From: Tibeticola sediminis
GTDB lineage: Bacteria > Pseudomonadota > Gammaproteobacteria > Burkholderiales > Burkholderiaceae_C
NCBI RefSeq assembly: GCF_003843835.1
Contig: NZ_RKQL01000004.1
Location: 193,501 to 257,500, forward strand
Length of the DNA: 64,000 nt
Direction of reading: 5' to 3'
Shown: positions 62,470-64,000 of the stretch, one piece after another
Layout of the letters: each line of letters starts with the position of its first letter
Position numbering within the stretch: the first letter of the stretch is position 1
Notes under the pieces: model-generated
Databases searched by the model: none
Told to the model about the DNA's origin: nothing
The model's input: only the letters and a program-made list of their open reading frames with translations
Position numbers and translations under genes: made by a program

Positions 62470-64000
62470 TCAAATTCCTGCTGCCAGGGCGGGCGACCAT
62501 GGTGGTGTCGCCGGCCTGCCCCCTTCGAACAAGGGGCGGACGCCCCAGATGCCCTCGGCGTAGTTGGAGACGGCGCGATCCGACGAAAACATGCCCACGC
62601 CCGCGATGTTGTGCAGACACGAACGTGACCAGTCACGATGCAGGCGGTAGCGCTCGTCGACGCGGTTTTGCGTGGCGATGTAATCCGCATAGTCGGCCAG
62701 CAGTTGGTAGTAGTCCGATTCGAGCAAGGACCGCGTGAGGTCCTGGTAGCGCTGCGGCTCCTCCGGTGAAAACGCGCCGTCGGCGATGCGGTCGATCGCC
62801 ATTTTCAGCTCGTAATTGCTCGCGTAGTAGCGGCGTGGGACGTAGCCATGCGCGCGCAGCTCGGCGACCTGTTCGGCGCGGTTGCCGAAGATGAACATGT
62901 GCTCTTCACCGACGTTTTGCGCAATCTCGATGTTCGCGCCGTCCCAGGTTCCGATCGTGAGCGCGCCATTGAGCGCAAATTTCATATTCCCCGTGCCGGA
63001 AGCTTCGGTTCCCGCCAGCGAAATCTGCTCCGACAGATCGGCCGCGGGGATGATCAGCTCGGCCAGCGTGACGCGGTAGTTGGGGACAAAGACGACTTTG
63101 AGGAGCGGACTGACGCAGGGGTCGGCGTTGACCGTGCGGGCCACGTCGTTGATGAGCCGGATGATCAGCTTGGCCATGTGATAGGCCGAGGCTGCTTTGC
63201 CGCCAAAGATCACCGTGCGCGGCACCCAGTTGCCTTTGGGGTTCGCCCGAATCGCGTGGTAGCGCGTGATCACATGCAGCACATTGAGCAACTGCCGCTT
63301 GTATTCATGGATGCGCTTGACCTGCACATCGAAGAGGCTCTCGGGGTCGATCTCGATCCCGAGCTCCCGCCCCACATAATCGGCCAGACGCCGCTTGTTG
63401 CGTTGCTTGACCAGTCGCAAAGCGGCCAGAAAGGCGTCGTCGTCGGCATGGGCGCGCAGTTGGCCGAGATGCGAGAGCTCCCGTCGCCAGAGCGGCCCGA
63501 TGCGCGCGTCGATCAGCTCGGACAGGGCCTGGTTGGCCTGCCCGAGCCAGCGCCGCGGCGTGATGCCGTTGGTGACGTTGCAGAACTTCTCGGGCCACAG
63601 GCGTGCGAAGTCGGCAAACAGCGTGCGCACCATGATGTCGCTGTGCAGCGCCGAAACGCCATTGACTTTGTGACTGGCCAGCGCACACAACCAAGCCATG
63701 CGCACCCGGCGCTGCCCGTTTTCCTCGATCAGCGAGACCCGGCGCAGCAGATCCATGTCCTCGGGAAAGCGCGCATGCACCTCGGCGAGGTGGCGGGCGT
63801 TGATGTCATAGATGATCTGCAAATGCCGCGGCAGCAGCCAGCCCAAGAGGTCCACCGGCCAGACCTCCAGCGCCTCGGGCATCAGCGTGTGATTGGTGTA
63901 GCTGAAGATGCGCTGGCACAGCGCCCAGGCCTCGTCCCAGGGCACCCGATGCTCGTCGACCAGCAGGCGCATCAGTTCGGGCACCGCCAGCGCCGGGTGC
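62470..64000 (-). CDS. glgP: Glycogen/alpha-glucan phosphorylase, C-terminal part (cut by window edge)
   Basis: At least 509 residues are visible, running off the right edge in frame at HPALAVPELMRLLVDEH. The PLP lysine region EASGTGNMKFALNG, the phosphate-site segment TNGITPRRWL, and GGKAASAYHMAKLIIRLINDVA are those of GlgP/MalP, which releases glucose 1-phosphate from glycogen or maltodextrin. The visible part matches the C-terminal two thirds of an approximately 800-residue enzyme. The C terminus GGRPATPPWSPALAAGI diverges from the family just before the adjacent family C element. The start lies beyond the window. Confidence 0.94.
   Translation of the reverse strand, partial: HPALAVPELMRLLVDEHRVPWDEAWALCQRIFSYTNHTLMPEALEVWPVDLLGWLLPRHLQIIYDINARHLAEVHARFPEDMDLLRRVSLIEENGQRRVRMAWLCALASHKVNGVSALHSDIMVRTLFADFARLWPEKFCNVTNGITPRRWLGQANQALSELIDARIGPLWRRELSHLGQLRAHADDDAFLAALRLVKQRNKRRLADYVGRELGIEIDPESLFDVQVKRIHEYKRQLLNVLHVITRYHAIRANPKGNWVPRTVIFGGKAASAYHMAKLIIRLINDVARTVNADPCVSPLLKVVFVPNYRVTLAELIIPAADLSEQISLAGTEASGTGNMKFALNGALTIGTWDGANIEIAQNVGEEHMFIFGNRAEQVAELRAHGYVPRRYYASNYELKMAIDRIADGAFSPEEPQRYQDLTRSLLESDYYQLLADYADYIATQNRVDERYRLHRDWSRSCLHNIAGVGMFSSDRAVSNYAEGIWGVRPLFEGGRPATPPWSPALAAGI

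Overview
The window is a chromosomal segment of a high-G+C (about two thirds G+C by eye) Gram-negative betaproteobacterium, most likely Burkholderiales (Comamonadaceae or the Leptothrix/Tepidimonas side). This rests on ubiquinone genes, an LptD-SurA-RsmA block, the gene order mnmG-rsmG-lysE-parA-(hydrolase)-parB, and short interspersed repeats ending in TTTTTGATAGC as in Comamonadaceae. The species call is inference. There is no prophage, no transposase gene, no CRISPR array and no tRNA or rRNA that I can see. About 58 protein genes are present. Both edge genes are cut: an iron alcohol dehydrogenase on the left and glgP on the right.

Layout. 0-10 kb is mostly minus-strand: aroG (+), infA, ubiB, a thiamine-diphosphate enzyme with an FAD dehydrogenase, minCDE and an HDAC-type deacetylase. 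10.0-10.4 kb is a gene-free gap with two perfect inverted DnaA boxes, an AT-rich stretch and TAG triplets, my candidate chromosome origin. 10.4-23.5 kb holds ubiM, small membrane proteins and a copper-stress island: Spy-like chaperone, DUF2892, Crp/Fnr regulator and CopZ, divergent from CopA and a four-gene heavy-metal RND efflux operon. 23.6-28.7 kb holds a hemerythrin, an ene-reductase, an MFS carrier, a universal stress protein and glutamate dehydrogenase. 28.9-34.9 kb is the segregation region, with mnmG, rsmG, lysE, parA, a small hydrolase and parB. Four parS sites lie inside gdhA, mnmG (twice) and rsmG.

35-52 kb is ordinary metabolism and transport: an FAD-linked 2-hydroxyacid dehydrogenase, a cobalamin adenosyltransferase, an M14 peptidase, acetoacetyl-CoA synthetase, a tartrate-type dehydrogenase, an ABC exporter, uracil permease and malic enzyme. 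52-64 kb holds a secreted ribonuclease with its barstar inhibitor, the outer-membrane block lptD-surA-rsmA divergent from amgK, then rsmE, two further genes bracketed by inverted repeats, and glgP.

The most unusual thing is the repeat population. Three MITE-like families with different terminal inverted repeats (A: GGCAACGCTGAAYAAG; B: GAGGCTGAGAGGGAATTGG; C: CCTAAATCCGGCAGTTG) carry a related internal hairpin. Together with a fourth short family (D: GATAGC...CTGACC...TGGCGCTGGGG) they sit within a few bases of the stop codon at about a dozen genes. Origin, parS sites, parAB, MinCDE and these repeats suggest that the window covers the origin-proximal organising region of the chromosome.
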